Shown one piece after another: positions 17,919 through 27,188 of a DNA stretch of 64,000 nucleotides. The stretch is taken from NCBI RefSeq assembly GCF_014694315.1, contig NZ_JAAOXD010000004.1, forward strand, positions 62,001 to 126,000, given 5' to 3'. Origin of the DNA: Arthrobacter ipis (GTDB taxonomy: Bacteria > Actinomycetota > Actinomycetes > Actinomycetales > Micrococcaceae). The first letter of the stretch is position 1, and each line of letters opens with the position of its first letter. The translations under genes were made by a program, and so were the position numbers. The notes under the pieces were generated by a model. That model did no database searches. It had not been told where the DNA came from and saw only the letters and a program-made list of their open reading frames with translations.

Positions 17919-19286
17919 TCAGGCGGTGGTGGAGATGAAAACGTTCTTGGTTTCGGTGAAGGCGTTCAGGGCGTCAGGTCCCAGCTCGCGGCCCAGGCCG
18001 GACTGCTTGAATCCGCCAAACGGCGTGGAGTACCTGACGGAGGAATGCGAGTTCACCGAAAGGTTGCCGGATTCCAGTCCGCGGGCAACCCGCAGGGCCC
18101 GCCCCACGTCCCTGGTCCAGATGGAACCGGAGAGGCCATAGATGGTGTCGTTGGCCAGGCGGATCGCGTCTGCCTCGTCCGTGAAGGGCACTACTGCCAC
18201 CACCGGGCCGAAGATTTCATCGCGCATCACCCGGTCCTCGCGGGACGGCGTCAGGACGGTGGGCGGGAACCAGAAACCCTTGCCGTCCGGCGCCGATCCC
18301 TGAAACGCGATGGGTGCTCCGTCAGGCACGAAGCCCGCCACCGTGCGGTGCTGCGCGGCGGAAATCAGCGGCCCCATGAACGAGTCCTCGTCCCGGGGGT
18401 CCCCGACCTTCAGCGCCTTAACGGCAGGTTCCAGCAGTCCGAGGAACTTTTCGAACACCTCACGTTGGACGAGGATGCGGGAACGGGAGCAGCAGTCCTG
18501 CCCGGCATTGTCAAAGGCTCCGCCCGGGGCTGCTGCGGCGGCCGCCTCAAGATCGGCGTCGGAGAAGATGATGTTGGCACTCTTGCCCCCCAGTTCCAAA
18601 GTCACCGGCTTCACCTGCTCGGCGCAGCCGGCCATGATCCGCTTGCCCACGCCCGTTGAGCCGGTGAAAACCACCTTGCGCACAGCCGGGTGGGTGACGA
18701 AGCGTTCCCCGACGACGGATCCCTTGCCGGGAATGATCTGGAGCACACCGTCCGGCAGGCCAGCTTCCTTGGCAAGCTGCCCGAGGCGCAGTGCGGTCAG
18801 CGGCGTCAGCTCGGCAGGCTTGAGGACCACCGTGTTGCCTGCTGCCAGCGCCGGAGCGAATCCCCATGCGGCGATGGGCATCGGGAAGTTCCACGGGACG
18901 ATCACTCCCACAACGCCGAGGGGTTCGTTGAAGGTGACGTTGACGCCGCCGGCAACGGGGATCTGCTGGCCCATGTGCCGTTCCGGGGCGCCGGAATAGT
19001 AGGCGAGGACGTCCCGGACGTTTCCTGCCTCCCACCGGGCGTTGCCGATCGTGTGGCCGGCGTTGACCACTTCAAGGTGGGCGAGGTTTTCGACGTCGGC
19101 ATCCACAGCGGCGGCGAAGCGGCGCAACAGCATTGACCGGTCCGCGGGTGACACGTGACGCCACGTCTCAAAGGCGGCTGCCGCCTTTTCGATGGCGCGG
19201 TCCGTATCCTCCAGTGTGGCGAGGGGAACCGTCTCAACGACCTCTTCCGTGGCCGGGTTCAGGACATCAAACGTGCTGGTGGACAT
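17919..19286 (-). CDS. NAD(P)-dependent aldehyde dehydrogenase
   Basis: The 455-residue aldehyde dehydrogenase oxidises an aldehyde to the acid. Family marks: VPWNFPMPIAAWGFAPALA substrate/cofactor region, FTGSTGVGKRIM, the general-base motif LELGGKSANI, and the nucleophile in GQDCC with Cys265 (Cys266 adjacent). It is slightly short for the family (usually ~480-500), mainly at the N-terminus. Its start overlaps the C26 hydrolase gene by 20 bp, showing tight operon structure. In a gamma-glutamylated amine pathway it would correspond to PuuC, acting on a gamma-glutamyl aldehyde. Confidence 0.9.
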   Translation of the reverse strand: MSTSTFDVLNPATEEVVETVPLATLEDTDRAIEKAAAAFETWRHVSPADRSMLLRRFAAAVDADVENLAHLEVVNAGHTIGNARWEAGNVRDVLAYYSGAPERHMGQQIPVAGGVNVTFNEPLGVVGVIVPWNFPMPIAAWGFAPALAAGNTVVLKPAELTPLTALRLGQLAKEAGLPDGVLQIIPGKGSVVGERFVTHPAVRKVVFTGSTGVGKRIMAGCAEQVKPVTLELGGKSANIIFSDADLEAAAAAAPGGAFDNAGQDCCSRSRILVQREVFEKFLGLLEPAVKALKVGDPRDEDSFMGPLISAAQHRTVAGFVPDGAPIAFQGSAPDGKGFWFPPTVLTPSREDRVMRDEIFGPVVAVVPFTDEADAIRLANDTIYGLSGSIWTRDVGRALRVARGLESGNLSVNSHSSVRYSTPFGGFKQSGLGRELGPDALNAFTETKNVFISTTA

Positions 19287-20031
19287 CGACTAGGTTCTCC
19301 GTTCGTTCTTGGCGGTAGTTGCGGGCTGCTTCAATGAATCCCTTGAAGAGCCGCAGGTCGTCCGGGTTTTGTTCGGGGTGGTATTGGACTCCCAGCACCC
19401 ATCCGCCGGCCGCCGTCTCGAGCGCCTGTACGGTTCCGTCCTGCGCTGCCGCAGTCACCCGCAGTCCGTCCGCGATCCTCTCCACGGCCTGGTGGTGGTA
19501 GCAGGGGGCGCTGGCCTGAGGCCCGAGCAGCTCATCGCTGATGCTGCCCGGTGCGGTGGTGAATTCGACGCTCCCGAACACCCCGGGCGCCGGCTGGTAC
19601 TGGGCCGCACCCGGGTTGACGTCCGGAATGTGCTGGATCAGCGATCCACCCAGTGCCACGTTGAGGATCTGGGCGCCGCGGCAGATGGAAAACAGCGGAA
19701 GCCCCGTGGCCAGCGCCGCCCTGGTGAGGGCGATGTCGTGAGTGTCCCGTGCCGGTTGGGACCGCGTCAGCTCATGGGGCTCCGCACCGTAGTGTGCCGG
19801 GTCGACGTCGGTTCCGCCGGCGATGATGAGCCCGTCCAGAAGCTCGACGACGGTGGGGTCGGTCCCCACCGGCGGCAGCAGGACCGGCGTGCCGCCGGCT
19901 GCGACCACTGCTTGTACATAGGTGCCGGGAAGGATGGCGGCGTCGGCCTGCCAGACGCCCCAGGATGCCTCCTGGTAGTAGGTGGTGAGGCCGATCCGCG
20001 GCCGGTAGGTATCAGAGACGTTCAAAGCCAC
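19267..20031 (-). CDS. Gamma-glutamyl amide hydrolase, class I GATase-like (peptidase C26, PuuD type)
   Basis: The 254-residue protein has the class I glutamine-amidotransferase fold used by PuuD to release glutamate from a gamma-glutamyl amide. The catalytic triad is complete: nucleophile Cys117 in SICRGAQILNVALGG, and His218/Glu220 in QYHPEQ. The start of the gene overlaps the end of the amide-ligase gene by 20 bp and its own end overlaps the aldehyde dehydrogenase by 20 bp. It is predicted to perform the last step, returning glutamate and the oxidised amine carbon skeleton. Confidence 0.88.
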   Translation of the reverse strand: MALNVSDTYRPRIGLTTYYQEASWGVWQADAAILPGTYVQAVVAAGGTPVLLPPVGTDPTVVELLDGLIIAGGTDVDPAHYGAEPHELTRSQPARDTHDIALTRAALATGLPLFSICRGAQILNVALGGSLIQHIPDVNPGAAQYQPAPGVFGSVEFTTAPGSISDELLGPQASAPCYHHQAVERIADGLRVTAAAQDGTVQALETAAGGWVLGVQYHPEQNPDDLRLFKGFIEAARNYRQERTENLVDVHQHV

Positions 20032-21394
20032 GCTTGCGCTCCCAATCTGTCACCGCACTGTCGTATGCCTTGAGTTCGACGTCGGCCGCGTGCACGTAGT
20101 GGTCCACCACTTCGTCGCCGAAGGACTTGCGGGCGATTTCACTGGTGGCGAGCAGGGCGCGCGAGTCCCGGAGCGTCGTCGGAATCCGGTCCGCAGTGGA
20201 CTCGTAGGCGTTGCCGACCATGATGGGTTCCAGAGGGAGTTCGTTCTCGATGCCGTGTATGGCTGCTGCGATGAGGGCTGCCGCGGCGAGGTATGGGTTG
20301 ACGTCGCCACCGCCCACCCGGTTTTCCACGCGGAGGCCGGGCCCGCGCCCAACGATGCGCAGCGCACAGCTGCGGTTGTCCAGGCCCCACGCGATGGCGG
20401 TTGGTGCGAAGCTGCCCTCAACGAAGCGCTTGTATGAGTTGATGTTGGGCGCCAGGAAGTACGAGAGTTCCTGCATGGCTCCCAGTTGGCCGGCGACGAA
20501 ATGCTCCATCAGGGGGCTGAAGCCGTGCTCACCGTCACCTGCAAGCACCGGATTGCCGTCCAGGTCCGTCAGGCTGAAATGGATATGGCAGGAACTGCCT
20601 TCCCGCTCGTTGTACTTGGCCATGAACGTGATGCTCTTGCCGTGCTTGCCCGCGATCTCCTTGGCACCGTTCTTGTAGAACGCGTGGCCGTCGCAGGCCT
20701 GGAGCGCTTCGGCGTACCTGAAGGTGATTTCCTGCTGGCCGTGGTTGCACTCGCCCTTTGAGGATTCGACGACGAGCCCGGCGCTTTCCATGCTGTTGCG
20801 GATGTCCCGGATGACCGGTTCGAGGCCGGCCGTCGCAAGGAGGGAGTAATCGACGTTGTAGCGGGTGGACGGTTTCAGTCCCACATACTGTTTGTCCCAT
20901 GCCTGCTCGTAACTGTCGTCGAACATGATGAACTCGAGTTCCGTGCCGATGTGGGCGCGGTATCCGAGCTTTTCGAGGCGTTCGATCTGGGCGCGCAGTA
21001 TCTGCCGCGGGGACTGGGTAACGGGACGGCCGTCAAGCCAGAGGACGTCGCACTGGACCAACGCGGTGCCCTGGAGCCACGGCACCAGCCGCAGCGTGCT
21101 GACATCGGGCCGCATGACCATGTCCCCGTAGCCGTTTGCCCAGGACGACATGGCGTATCCGTCGATGGTGTTCATTTCGACGTCGACGGCGAGGAGGTAG
21201 TTGCAGCCTTCGGCGCCATGTCCGAGGACGTCCTCCAGGAAGGACCTTGCGCCGCAGCGCTTGCCCTGGAGCCGGCCCAGAGCGTCGGTGATGGCTACGA
21301 CGACGGTGTCGATTTCACCTGCCGCAACCTTCTGCTTCAGCTCCTCGACAGTCAGCTGTGCCTGGGAGGCTTTCCCTGCGATTTCATTGGTCAT
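20012..21394 (-). CDS. Glutamine-synthetase-family gamma-glutamyl amine ligase (PuuA/GlnA4-like)
   Basis: The 460-residue ligase belongs to the glutamine synthetase fold: GTELEFIMFD carries the metal ligands, GQQEITFRYAEAL and SSCHIHFSL the central site, SFAPTAIAWGLDNRSCALR the nucleotide/ammonium region, and ENRVGGGDVNPYLAAAALIA the late signature. The adenylylation loop of ordinary GlnA is absent. Such proteins ligate glutamate to an amine with ATP: putrescine for PuuA, ethanolamine for Streptomyces GlnA4, isopropylamine for IpuC. The neighbouring ethanolamine-type permease favours ethanolamine, as inference. Confidence 0.88.
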   Translation of the reverse strand: MTNEIAGKASQAQLTVEELKQKVAAGEIDTVVVAITDALGRLQGKRCGARSFLEDVLGHGAEGCNYLLAVDVEMNTIDGYAMSSWANGYGDMVMRPDVSTLRLVPWLQGTALVQCDVLWLDGRPVTQSPRQILRAQIERLEKLGYRAHIGTELEFIMFDDSYEQAWDKQYVGLKPSTRYNVDYSLLATAGLEPVIRDIRNSMESAGLVVESSKGECNHGQQEITFRYAEALQACDGHAFYKNGAKEIAGKHGKSITFMAKYNEREGSSCHIHFSLTDLDGNPVLAGDGEHGFSPLMEHFVAGQLGAMQELSYFLAPNINSYKRFVEGSFAPTAIAWGLDNRSCALRIVGRGPGLRVENRVGGGDVNPYLAAAALIAAAIHGIENELPLEPIMVGNAYESTADRIPTTLRDSRALLATSEIARKSFGDEVVDHYVHAADVELKAYDSAVTDWERKRGFERL

Positions 21395-21468
21395 TTTGAT
21401 TTCCGTAACTTCGATCTGGTGTTGGACGTAATCCGTGCTCTTCGCCGTGTTGAGACGGAGAGTTCAGT

Positions 21469-22908
21469 TCAGTTGCTGAGTTCGGCTTCGGCTGCCGCGA
21501 GTTGTGCAAATTCCTCTTCGGGCGCCCCTGCCACAATCCGGTGGCGGCTGTAGAACCAGTAATAAAGGAGTGCGGCGGCGAACACTGCGGCGGTGATGGA
21601 CGCCGCCATCACGTCGACGACGAAGGTGGCAACGACGGCAACAGCAGCCAGAAGCAGGGCGATGGTTGTGGTGACCGCACCTCCAGGGGTCCTGTATCCC
21701 CGGGGAAGGTCCGGTTCCCTTACCCGCAGGACTATGTGAGAGAGATTCAGCAGCACGTACGAGACTGTCGCTCCGAAGACCGCGATATTGATGAGCAGGG
21801 CGCCGTTGCCCGTGGTGGCCGCAAGGACGAATCCGAGGGCGCCGGGGACGATGAGCGCCCAGTACGGGGTACGCCTCTTGCCCGTCAATGACAACCACTT
21901 GGGAAGGTACCCGGCTCGGGACAGGGCGAAGAGCTGCCGGGAGTAGGCATAGATGATGGAGAAGAAGCTGGCCACCAGCCCCGCCAAACCTGCATAGTTC
22001 ACAAAGTCAGCAAGGACTGTATTGCCTCCGTACGCCAGGCGGAGCGCTTCCGGAAGTGGGTTATTGGAGACGCCCATCGCCTCGGACCCTGCTGCGCCGG
22101 GAACCAGGACTAGCATCAGTGCTCCGAAGACCACCAGAACCACAACGGCCACGATGATGCCGCGGGGCATGTCTTTCTTGGGGTCCGCTGTCTCTTCGGC
22201 AGCCAGCGGAACACCTTCGACTGCCAAGAAAAACCAGATGGCGTAGACGAGGGCTGCGACCGCACCGCCGATGCCCATGGGGAGGAAGGCGCTGGAGGTC
22301 GGGGAACCGTCCGGCACGACGTCGAAGAGGTTTGCCGCGTTGAAATGCGGTACGAGCCCGATGACGACGGCGGCCAAGGCGATGACGGCGATTGCCGTGA
22401 TCGCAAAGATCAGTTTCAGCGCTTCACCTACTCCGCGCAGATGGATTCCAATGAAGACGGCGAAGGTCACCAGGTAAACGGGCCAGGAGTTGGTGAGGCC
22501 GAACAAGCCCAGGGCCTCTATGTAGCCGCCGATGAAGGTCGCGATGGCCGCGGGTGCGACGGCGTACTCGATCAGTACGGCTACGCCGGTGGCAAAGCCT
22601 CCAAGTGGGCCGAGCGCCCTGCGGGCAAAACCGTAGCCGGCACCCGTGGCCGGAAGCGCTGAGGACAGTTCGGCCAGTCCGAACACCATGCACGTGTACA
22701 TGATGCCCATCAGAATGAAAGCGATGAGGAGTCCGCCCCAGCCGCCCTGGGCGAGGCCCAGGTTCCAGCCGGCGAAGTCACCGGAGATGACATAGGCAAC
22801 GCCGAGCCCCGCCAGCAGGACCCAGCCAGCCGCTCCACGTTTGAGTTGACGGTGATGGAGGTAGCCCTCGTCGTCGTTGACGAGGTGCTCTGAAGGACGT
22901 GATGACAT
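21469..22908 (-). CDS. APC-superfamily permease, ethanolamine-permease-like
   Basis: The 479-residue permease has about 12 membrane segments. The N-terminus (VAYVISGDFAGWNLGLAQGG) is the substrate-binding unwound segment 1 as found in the Eat/EutP ethanolamine permease group rather than in the putrescine importers. A hydrophilic tail ends in charged residues. It is the first gene of the minus-strand operon, 74 bp ahead of the amide-ligase gene, and divergent from the FadR-type regulator. It probably imports the amine fed into the gamma-glutamyl route. Confidence 0.85.
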   Translation of the reverse strand: MSSRPSEHLVNDDEGYLHHRQLKRGAAGWVLLAGLGVAYVISGDFAGWNLGLAQGGWGGLLIAFILMGIMYTCMVFGLAELSSALPATGAGYGFARRALGPLGGFATGVAVLIEYAVAPAAIATFIGGYIEALGLFGLTNSWPVYLVTFAVFIGIHLRGVGEALKLIFAITAIAVIALAAVVIGLVPHFNAANLFDVVPDGSPTSSAFLPMGIGGAVAALVYAIWFFLAVEGVPLAAEETADPKKDMPRGIIVAVVVLVVFGALMLVLVPGAAGSEAMGVSNNPLPEALRLAYGGNTVLADFVNYAGLAGLVASFFSIIYAYSRQLFALSRAGYLPKWLSLTGKRRTPYWALIVPGALGFVLAATTGNGALLINIAVFGATVSYVLLNLSHIVLRVREPDLPRGYRTPGGAVTTTIALLLAAVAVVATFVVDVMAASITAAVFAAALLYYWFYSRHRIVAGAPEEEFAQLAAAEAELSN

Positions 22909-22936
22909 GAGATATCCCTTCTTTCAAGGGTCTTAA

Positions 22937-22954
22937 TGGTCTGTAATTAGTCCA
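22937..22954. promoter_or_regulatory. Candidate FadR-type operator
   Basis: TGGTCTGTAATTAGTCCA is an imperfect inverted repeat (TGGTCT/AGTCCA) in the 183-bp divergent region between the permease and the FCD-domain regulator, 29 bases upstream of the permease start. GntR/FadR proteins often bind TGGTC...GACCA-like sites. The match is imperfect, so confidence is low. Confidence 0.35.
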
Positions 22955-23091
22955 AAAGTCTCTAGCCAGTGTGGGGTACGTCACCGTGTTGCGTCAAGCG
23001 ATCGCCGGTTCCTCTTTGAAGAACAGCCTCGGTTTGGACTCGATCCCTCGCCGACCATAGGCATTTTTTCAGACCGGATTAGGATGGGGTC

Positions 23092-23844
23092 ATGGAAGAG
23101 GCACTTGGGGTTCCCGCGAGGCTTATACGTCCAGTACGGCACGGAAACGCCTTCGAGGAAACCATCGAACGGCTGCTCCAGCACATCAAGCTGGGGCTTT
23201 TTGGCGTCGGCGAGAAGTTACCCGCCGAACGAGAGCTCTCAGAGCTGCTGGGCGTGTCACGTGCAACGCTGCGAGATGCCCTGGCGGAGCTTCAAAAGGC
23301 CGGGTACGTGGAAGTCCGCCGCGGCAGGTCCGGCGGCACCTACGTCTCTGAAGGAAGGCTCGGCGGACTTGCGGGTTCCGCCGATCTTGACCCTGCCGAA
23401 GTGAACGACGTTCTCACCTTTCGTGCCGTACTGGAACCGGCGGCCTCTTCCCTTGCCGCCAAGGCCGCGCTGTCGCCACGGCAGCGGCGCCACCTGCTGG
23501 ATGCCCTGGCTGATGTCGCAGCAGCCCCAGTGGAGTTGTACAGGCCGAAGGACGCACGGTTCCATGTGGCCATCGCGGAAGTCAGTGGATCTCCAAGCCT
23601 CGTCGCCGCTGTTGCGGATACCCGCGCCAGGGTCAGTGATCTTCTTGATCGCATCCCATTCCTGGAGCCCAACCTTGAGCATTCCAACCGGCAGCACCAG
23701 GAGATTATCGACGCGATACTCCGCGGGGATGCCGACGGAGCGTACCGGGCAACCCAGGATCACCTGCAGGGAACGGCGTCACTGCTCCACGGATTCCTGG
23801 TCTCGCCGGAGAACTCTTCAGCTGCAGCATCCGACGTCCCGTGA
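23092..23844 (+). CDS. FadR/GntR-family transcriptional regulator (FCD domain)
   Basis: The 250-residue regulator has an N-terminal winged helix (GEKLPAERELSELLGVSR, then ATLRDALAELQKAGYVEVRRG) and a C-terminal all-helical FCD ligand domain (FRAVLEPAASSLAAKAA, RFHVAIAEVSGSPSL, ending with NRQHQEIIDAI). The FCD metal-binding Asp/His residues appear present. It is divergent from the amine-catabolic operon and is the obvious local regulator; the ligand might be the amine, a gamma-glutamyl intermediate or an acid product. Confidence 0.87.
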   Translation: MEEALGVPARLIRPVRHGNAFEETIERLLQHIKLGLFGVGEKLPAERELSELLGVSRATLRDALAELQKAGYVEVRRGRSGGTYVSEGRLGGLAGSADLDPAEVNDVLTFRAVLEPAASSLAAKAALSPRQRRHLLDALADVAAAPVELYRPKDARFHVAIAEVSGSPSLVAAVADTRARVSDLLDRIPFLEPNLEHSNRQHQEIIDAILRGDADGAYRATQDHLQGTASLLHGFLVSPENSSAAASDVP

Positions 23845-24138
23845 TTTTCGCCGGACTCACGCTGTCGCGGCAATGAACGTTTGTGCAGGCACATCTGCGA
23901 TGTTTCGCCGGCGGCATCCTTGTGGGTAAATCTACTGGCCAGTAAGTACGTGGCAAACGCGGTGGGCTTCCGCGCCGGTACGCTGCGCCGCGCAACCGGG
24001 ATTCACGCACGTCTGTGCAGTCAAGGCCGCACGGACGTGCCGGCTGCCTAGCATTTCAATACCCAGCCAGCGTCTGGTCGCCGCGACGACCAGGCCGGCC
24101 GCGGGCCCAATCGCTGACACACGAACAAAGAGGTTTCC

Positions 24139-24987
24139 ATGTCACTGCTTGCCAAGACCTTGTCCATCGCCGTCCTCGCCGTGCTTGCAAGCTGCCTGGC
24201 CGTGGCGCCCGCCCAGGCGGCTGGCACAGAAATTTCACCGCCAGGAGCTAACGACTGGTCCTGCAAACCGACCGCCGAGCACCCTTATCCGGTCATTCTG
24301 GTGCCGGGAACGTTCGAGAGCATGGAGAAGAACTGGTCCACCCTGTCGCCTTACCTCAAGCGTGCCGGGTATTGCGTTTTCGCTCTCAACTACGGCGAAA
24401 CCAGCGGAGTGTATGCCACTGCACCGGTGGCCGAATCCGCGCAGGAACTCGCCTCATTCGTGGATGCGGTTCGTGCTGACACCGGGACGAAGAAAGTTGA
24501 CCTCGTGGGCCACAGCCAGGGCGGGATGATGCCCCGCTACTACATGGGCTTTCTCGGCGGAGCCAAGTACGTCCACCAGCTCATTGGCATCGCTCCCTCC
24601 AACCACGGCACGGAAGGTGTGATCATCCGGCCGCCGAGTGTCGTCCCGGATCCGGACTACACCGGCCTTGGCTGTGCTGCGTGCGCCGACCAGCAGGCAG
24701 GATCGGCTTTCATGCTGAAGCTCAACTCCATCGGTGACACCGTTGCCGGTTCGTCCTACACCGTCATTTCCACAGTGCACGACGAAGTGGTCATTCCCTA
24801 CAACAGCCAGTTCCTTGCTGGCCCGGCGCGGCAAGTCACGAACATCACCGTCCAGGACAAGTGCCCGGCCGATGTCTTCGAACACGACCAGACGCCGAAC
24901 GACCCCGTGGTGCACCAGATCGTGGCCCACGCCCTGGGACAGGCTTCCGGACCTGCTGATCCCGCCTACCAGCCAAGCTGCATCTAG
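24139..24987 (+). CDS. Secreted lipase/esterase (alpha/beta hydrolase)
   Basis: The 282-residue secreted hydrolase has a Sec signal peptide (residues 1-28, hydrophobic core LSIAVLAVLASCLAVAP, cleavage after AQA). The mature enzyme follows the actinobacterial extracellular lipase pattern: VILVPGTF oxyanion region, nucleophile Ser126 in GHSQGG, an Asp in the VHDEVV stretch and a C-terminal His in FEHDQTPNDPVVH. Cysteines at the start, in CAAC and at the end could form disulfides. The 294-base gap upstream shows no gene. Predicted role: cleavage of esters outside the cell. Confidence 0.87.
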   Translation: MSLLAKTLSIAVLAVLASCLAVAPAQAAGTEISPPGANDWSCKPTAEHPYPVILVPGTFESMEKNWSTLSPYLKRAGYCVFALNYGETSGVYATAPVAESAQELASFVDAVRADTGTKKVDLVGHSQGGMMPRYYMGFLGGAKYVHQLIGIAPSNHGTEGVIIRPPSVVPDPDYTGLGCAACADQQAGSAFMLKLNSIGDTVAGSSYTVISTVHDEVVIPYNSQFLAGPARQVTNITVQDKCPADVFEHDQTPNDPVVHQIVAHALGQASGPADPAYQPSCI

Positions 24988-25045
24988 GGGGCAAAGCGGG
25001 TAACTTTCCCGCAGACGCTATCTAGCATGGGCAGATTGGAGCAAG

Positions 25046-26296
25046 ATGCTCGGTATGAAAAAAGTTGCTATTGCCGGCCTCGCCGCTGTTCTCCTCGGGT
25101 TTGGTGCCGTAACCGCAGCGGGCCCGACCAACGCGGCAACGCAGCCGCCGCAGGTCACGGGCCAGATCATCGTCAAGTTCCGCGACAACGGCGCGGCAGC
25201 CGGCGTCCTCCGCCAGCACGCCCTCAGCGAGGGCGCTGGTATCGGAAGCACCGGCGCCCACGTGGTCAAAGTACCGGCGAATCAGGAATCCTCACTCATC
25301 GCAGCGCTGAGCCGCAATCCCGCCGTCGAGTACGCCGAGCCGGACGAGGTGGTTACCGCAGCCACATCTGACCAGTATTTCCCCCGCCAGTATGCCCTGC
25401 AGAACACTGGCCAGTCCTATACCAATACCGTCGGCACGCTCACCGTGCCCGCTGGAACCGCGGACGCCGATGTGGACGCCGTCGAAGCGTGGAGCGTAAA
25501 GACCGGTAGCGGCATCAAAGTGGCAGTTCTCGATTCGGGTGTCGCCAGCGACAACCCCGACATCAACCCGAAGGTCGTGCTGCGGGCCAACTTCAGCACT
25601 GCGGCAACGAATGAGGACAACTATGGCCACGGCACGCACGTGGCGGGCATCGTCGCCGCCAGCTCCAACAACACGATCGGTGTCGCCGGAACGTGTCCGG
25701 GCTGTACCATCCTGGCTGGGAAGGTGCTCGACGACAATGGCGTTGGGTCGACCTCGGCCGTGGTGAACGGCATCAACTGGGCTGTCAGCAACGGCGCGAA
25801 GGTCATCAACATGAGCATTGGAGTACGGGCGTCGCGCACCCTGGAGACTGCCGTCAACAACGCCTGGAGCAAGGGTGTGGTGCTCGTCGCCGCGGCCGGC
25901 AATGGCGGGAACCAGAGCAAGATCTATCCTGGCGCATACCCGAACGTCATTGCCGTGGCCGCCACCGACAACAAAGACGCCAAGGCATCGTTCTCAACCT
26001 ACGGCGCCAGCTGGGTGGATATCGCGGCGCCCGGCGTTAACGTCTACTCAACGTTCCCGAACCACCCGTTTGTCCTCGCCACCCAGAACAACCGCTCCTT
26101 CGGTTACGACGTCGGCAACGGGACCTCGATGTCCTCGGCGATCGTCGCCGCGACGGCTGCACTCGCGTGGAGCTCCCACCCTGGCGCTACCAACACGTCG
26201 ATCCGCGCAGACGTAGAATCTACCGCCGACAACATTCCTGGCACTGGCACCTTCTGGGCACACGGCCGGGTGAACGCGGACAGCGCCGTTCGCTAG
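25046..26296 (+). CDS. Secreted S8-family serine protease (subtilase) with I9 propeptide
   Basis: The 416-residue subtilisin-like protease has a signal peptide (residues 1-30), an inhibitor-I9 type propeptide (QIIVKFRDNG through PAVEYAEPDEVV) and a peptidase domain. The catalytic triad is complete: Asp163 (VLDSGV), His195 (GHGTHVAG) and Ser361 (NGTSMSSAIVAA). An Asn oxyanion residue is in VAAAGNGG. There is no C-terminal extra domain. It starts 58 bp after the lipase stop and may be co-transcribed with it; both enzymes act outside the cell. A strong terminator follows. Confidence 0.92.
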   Translation: MLGMKKVAIAGLAAVLLGFGAVTAAGPTNAATQPPQVTGQIIVKFRDNGAAAGVLRQHALSEGAGIGSTGAHVVKVPANQESSLIAALSRNPAVEYAEPDEVVTAATSDQYFPRQYALQNTGQSYTNTVGTLTVPAGTADADVDAVEAWSVKTGSGIKVAVLDSGVASDNPDINPKVVLRANFSTAATNEDNYGHGTHVAGIVAASSNNTIGVAGTCPGCTILAGKVLDDNGVGSTSAVVNGINWAVSNGAKVINMSIGVRASRTLETAVNNAWSKGVVLVAAAGNGGNQSKIYPGAYPNVIAVAATDNKDAKASFSTYGASWVDIAAPGVNVYSTFPNHPFVLATQNNRSFGYDVGNGTSMSSAIVAATAALAWSSHPGATNTSIRADVESTADNIPGTGTFWAHGRVNADSAVR

Positions 26297-26315
26297 CTTT
26301 AGCGATACGGGAAAG

Positions 26316-26349
26316 GACTCTGCTGGCTTCGGCCGGCAGAGTCTTTTCG
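26316..26349 (+). terminator. Intrinsic terminator of the lipase-protease unit
   Basis: GACTCTGCTGGC-TTCG-GCCGGCAGAGTC gives a 12-bp stem (one G-U pair) with a stable UUCG loop followed by TTTTCGTTT. It ends the protease unit and reaches the converging GntR gene. Confidence 0.9.
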
Positions 26350-26350
26350 T

Positions 26351-27133
26351 TTAAGACTGGAGGGACTGCATCACGGAGAGGTGGCCGGCGCGGTCGGCGA
26401 TGAGGCACTTGGCCAGGTAGAAGGGCCGGTTGGCTTGCCGGACGTACTGTGTGAGCACGAGGACCGGGTCCGAGGCGCGTAGGTCCAGCAGCTTGGCGCG
26501 GCTGGGGCCTACCTGGCTGAGCCCGATCTGGCACTCGCCGGGGCCGAGCCCCCTGCCGGCCGCTTTGTTGAGCGCCGTGAGCAAGGTGGCGCCGCCGTCG
26601 TCCTTAATGTCCAGGGGCGCGGCGGCGCTGCCGGCGAAACTGACCGGCTGGGCGGAGATGTTTTCCTGCAGGTGTGCGATGGGCTCGCCGTCGCGGATCA
26701 GGACGGACTCCCAGAGCCAGACGTCGCTGCCGGGGTCGACGCCGACACCGGGGGCAACGAATTCTGAGGCCGGCTGCTTCTCCACCTGGATGCGCTTGAT
26801 CTCGACCTGGTGTCCGGGGCCGCCGAGGACTTCCTCGAAGGGGCGGATGCGTTCGATGCCGATGCGGGGGAGGGTGTCGGAAACGAACCGGCCGACGCCG
26901 CGGCGGGCGCGGATGAGGCCGTCCTCCTCGAGCAGCATGAGGGCCTCGCGGACCACGGTGCGGCTGACCTTCATGTCGGTGCCGAGCTCGGTCTCGGTGG
27001 GGAGCATGGAGCCGGGCTGCAGCAGGTTGTTGCGGATGGCTTCGGCGATCCGGGAGTAGATGGCAACCCGGAGCGGTGAGCCGGGCTGGGCCTCCACCGG
27101 CTGGGACAGGAACCGGACGGCGTCCTCGTGCAC
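26351..27133 (-). CDS. GntR-family transcriptional regulator (HutC/UTRA type)
   Basis: The 260-residue regulator has an N-terminal winged helix (LPTETELGTDMKVSRTVVRE, then ALMLLEEDGLIRARRGVGRFV) and a C-terminal UTRA effector domain (VWLWESVLIRDGEPIAHLQE through VLVLTQYVRQANRPFYLAKC). I start it at GTG 27133, which has GAGG six bases upstream; an upstream in-frame start at 27178 lacks a site. It stands alone, so its targets are elsewhere. A GTTGT-N3-ACAAC-like site precedes it and exact versions precede the nucleoside and amidohydrolase operons, making those its likely regulon. Pieces of a related gene lie at 14419. Confidence 0.87.
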   Translation of the reverse strand: MHEDAVRFLSQPVEAQPGSPLRVAIYSRIAEAIRNNLLQPGSMLPTETELGTDMKVSRTVVREALMLLEEDGLIRARRGVGRFVSDTLPRIGIERIRPFEEVLGGPGHQVEIKRIQVEKQPASEFVAPGVGVDPGSDVWLWESVLIRDGEPIAHLQENISAQPVSFAGSAAAPLDIKDDGGATLLTALNKAAGRGLGPGECQIGLSQVGPSRAKLLDLRASDPVLVLTQYVRQANRPFYLAKCLIADRAGHLSVMQSLQS

Positions 27134-27188
27134 GTTATGCCTCGCTTGTGTTTTGTTCTGGGGAATCCAGCCTAGCAAGTGGTACGTG

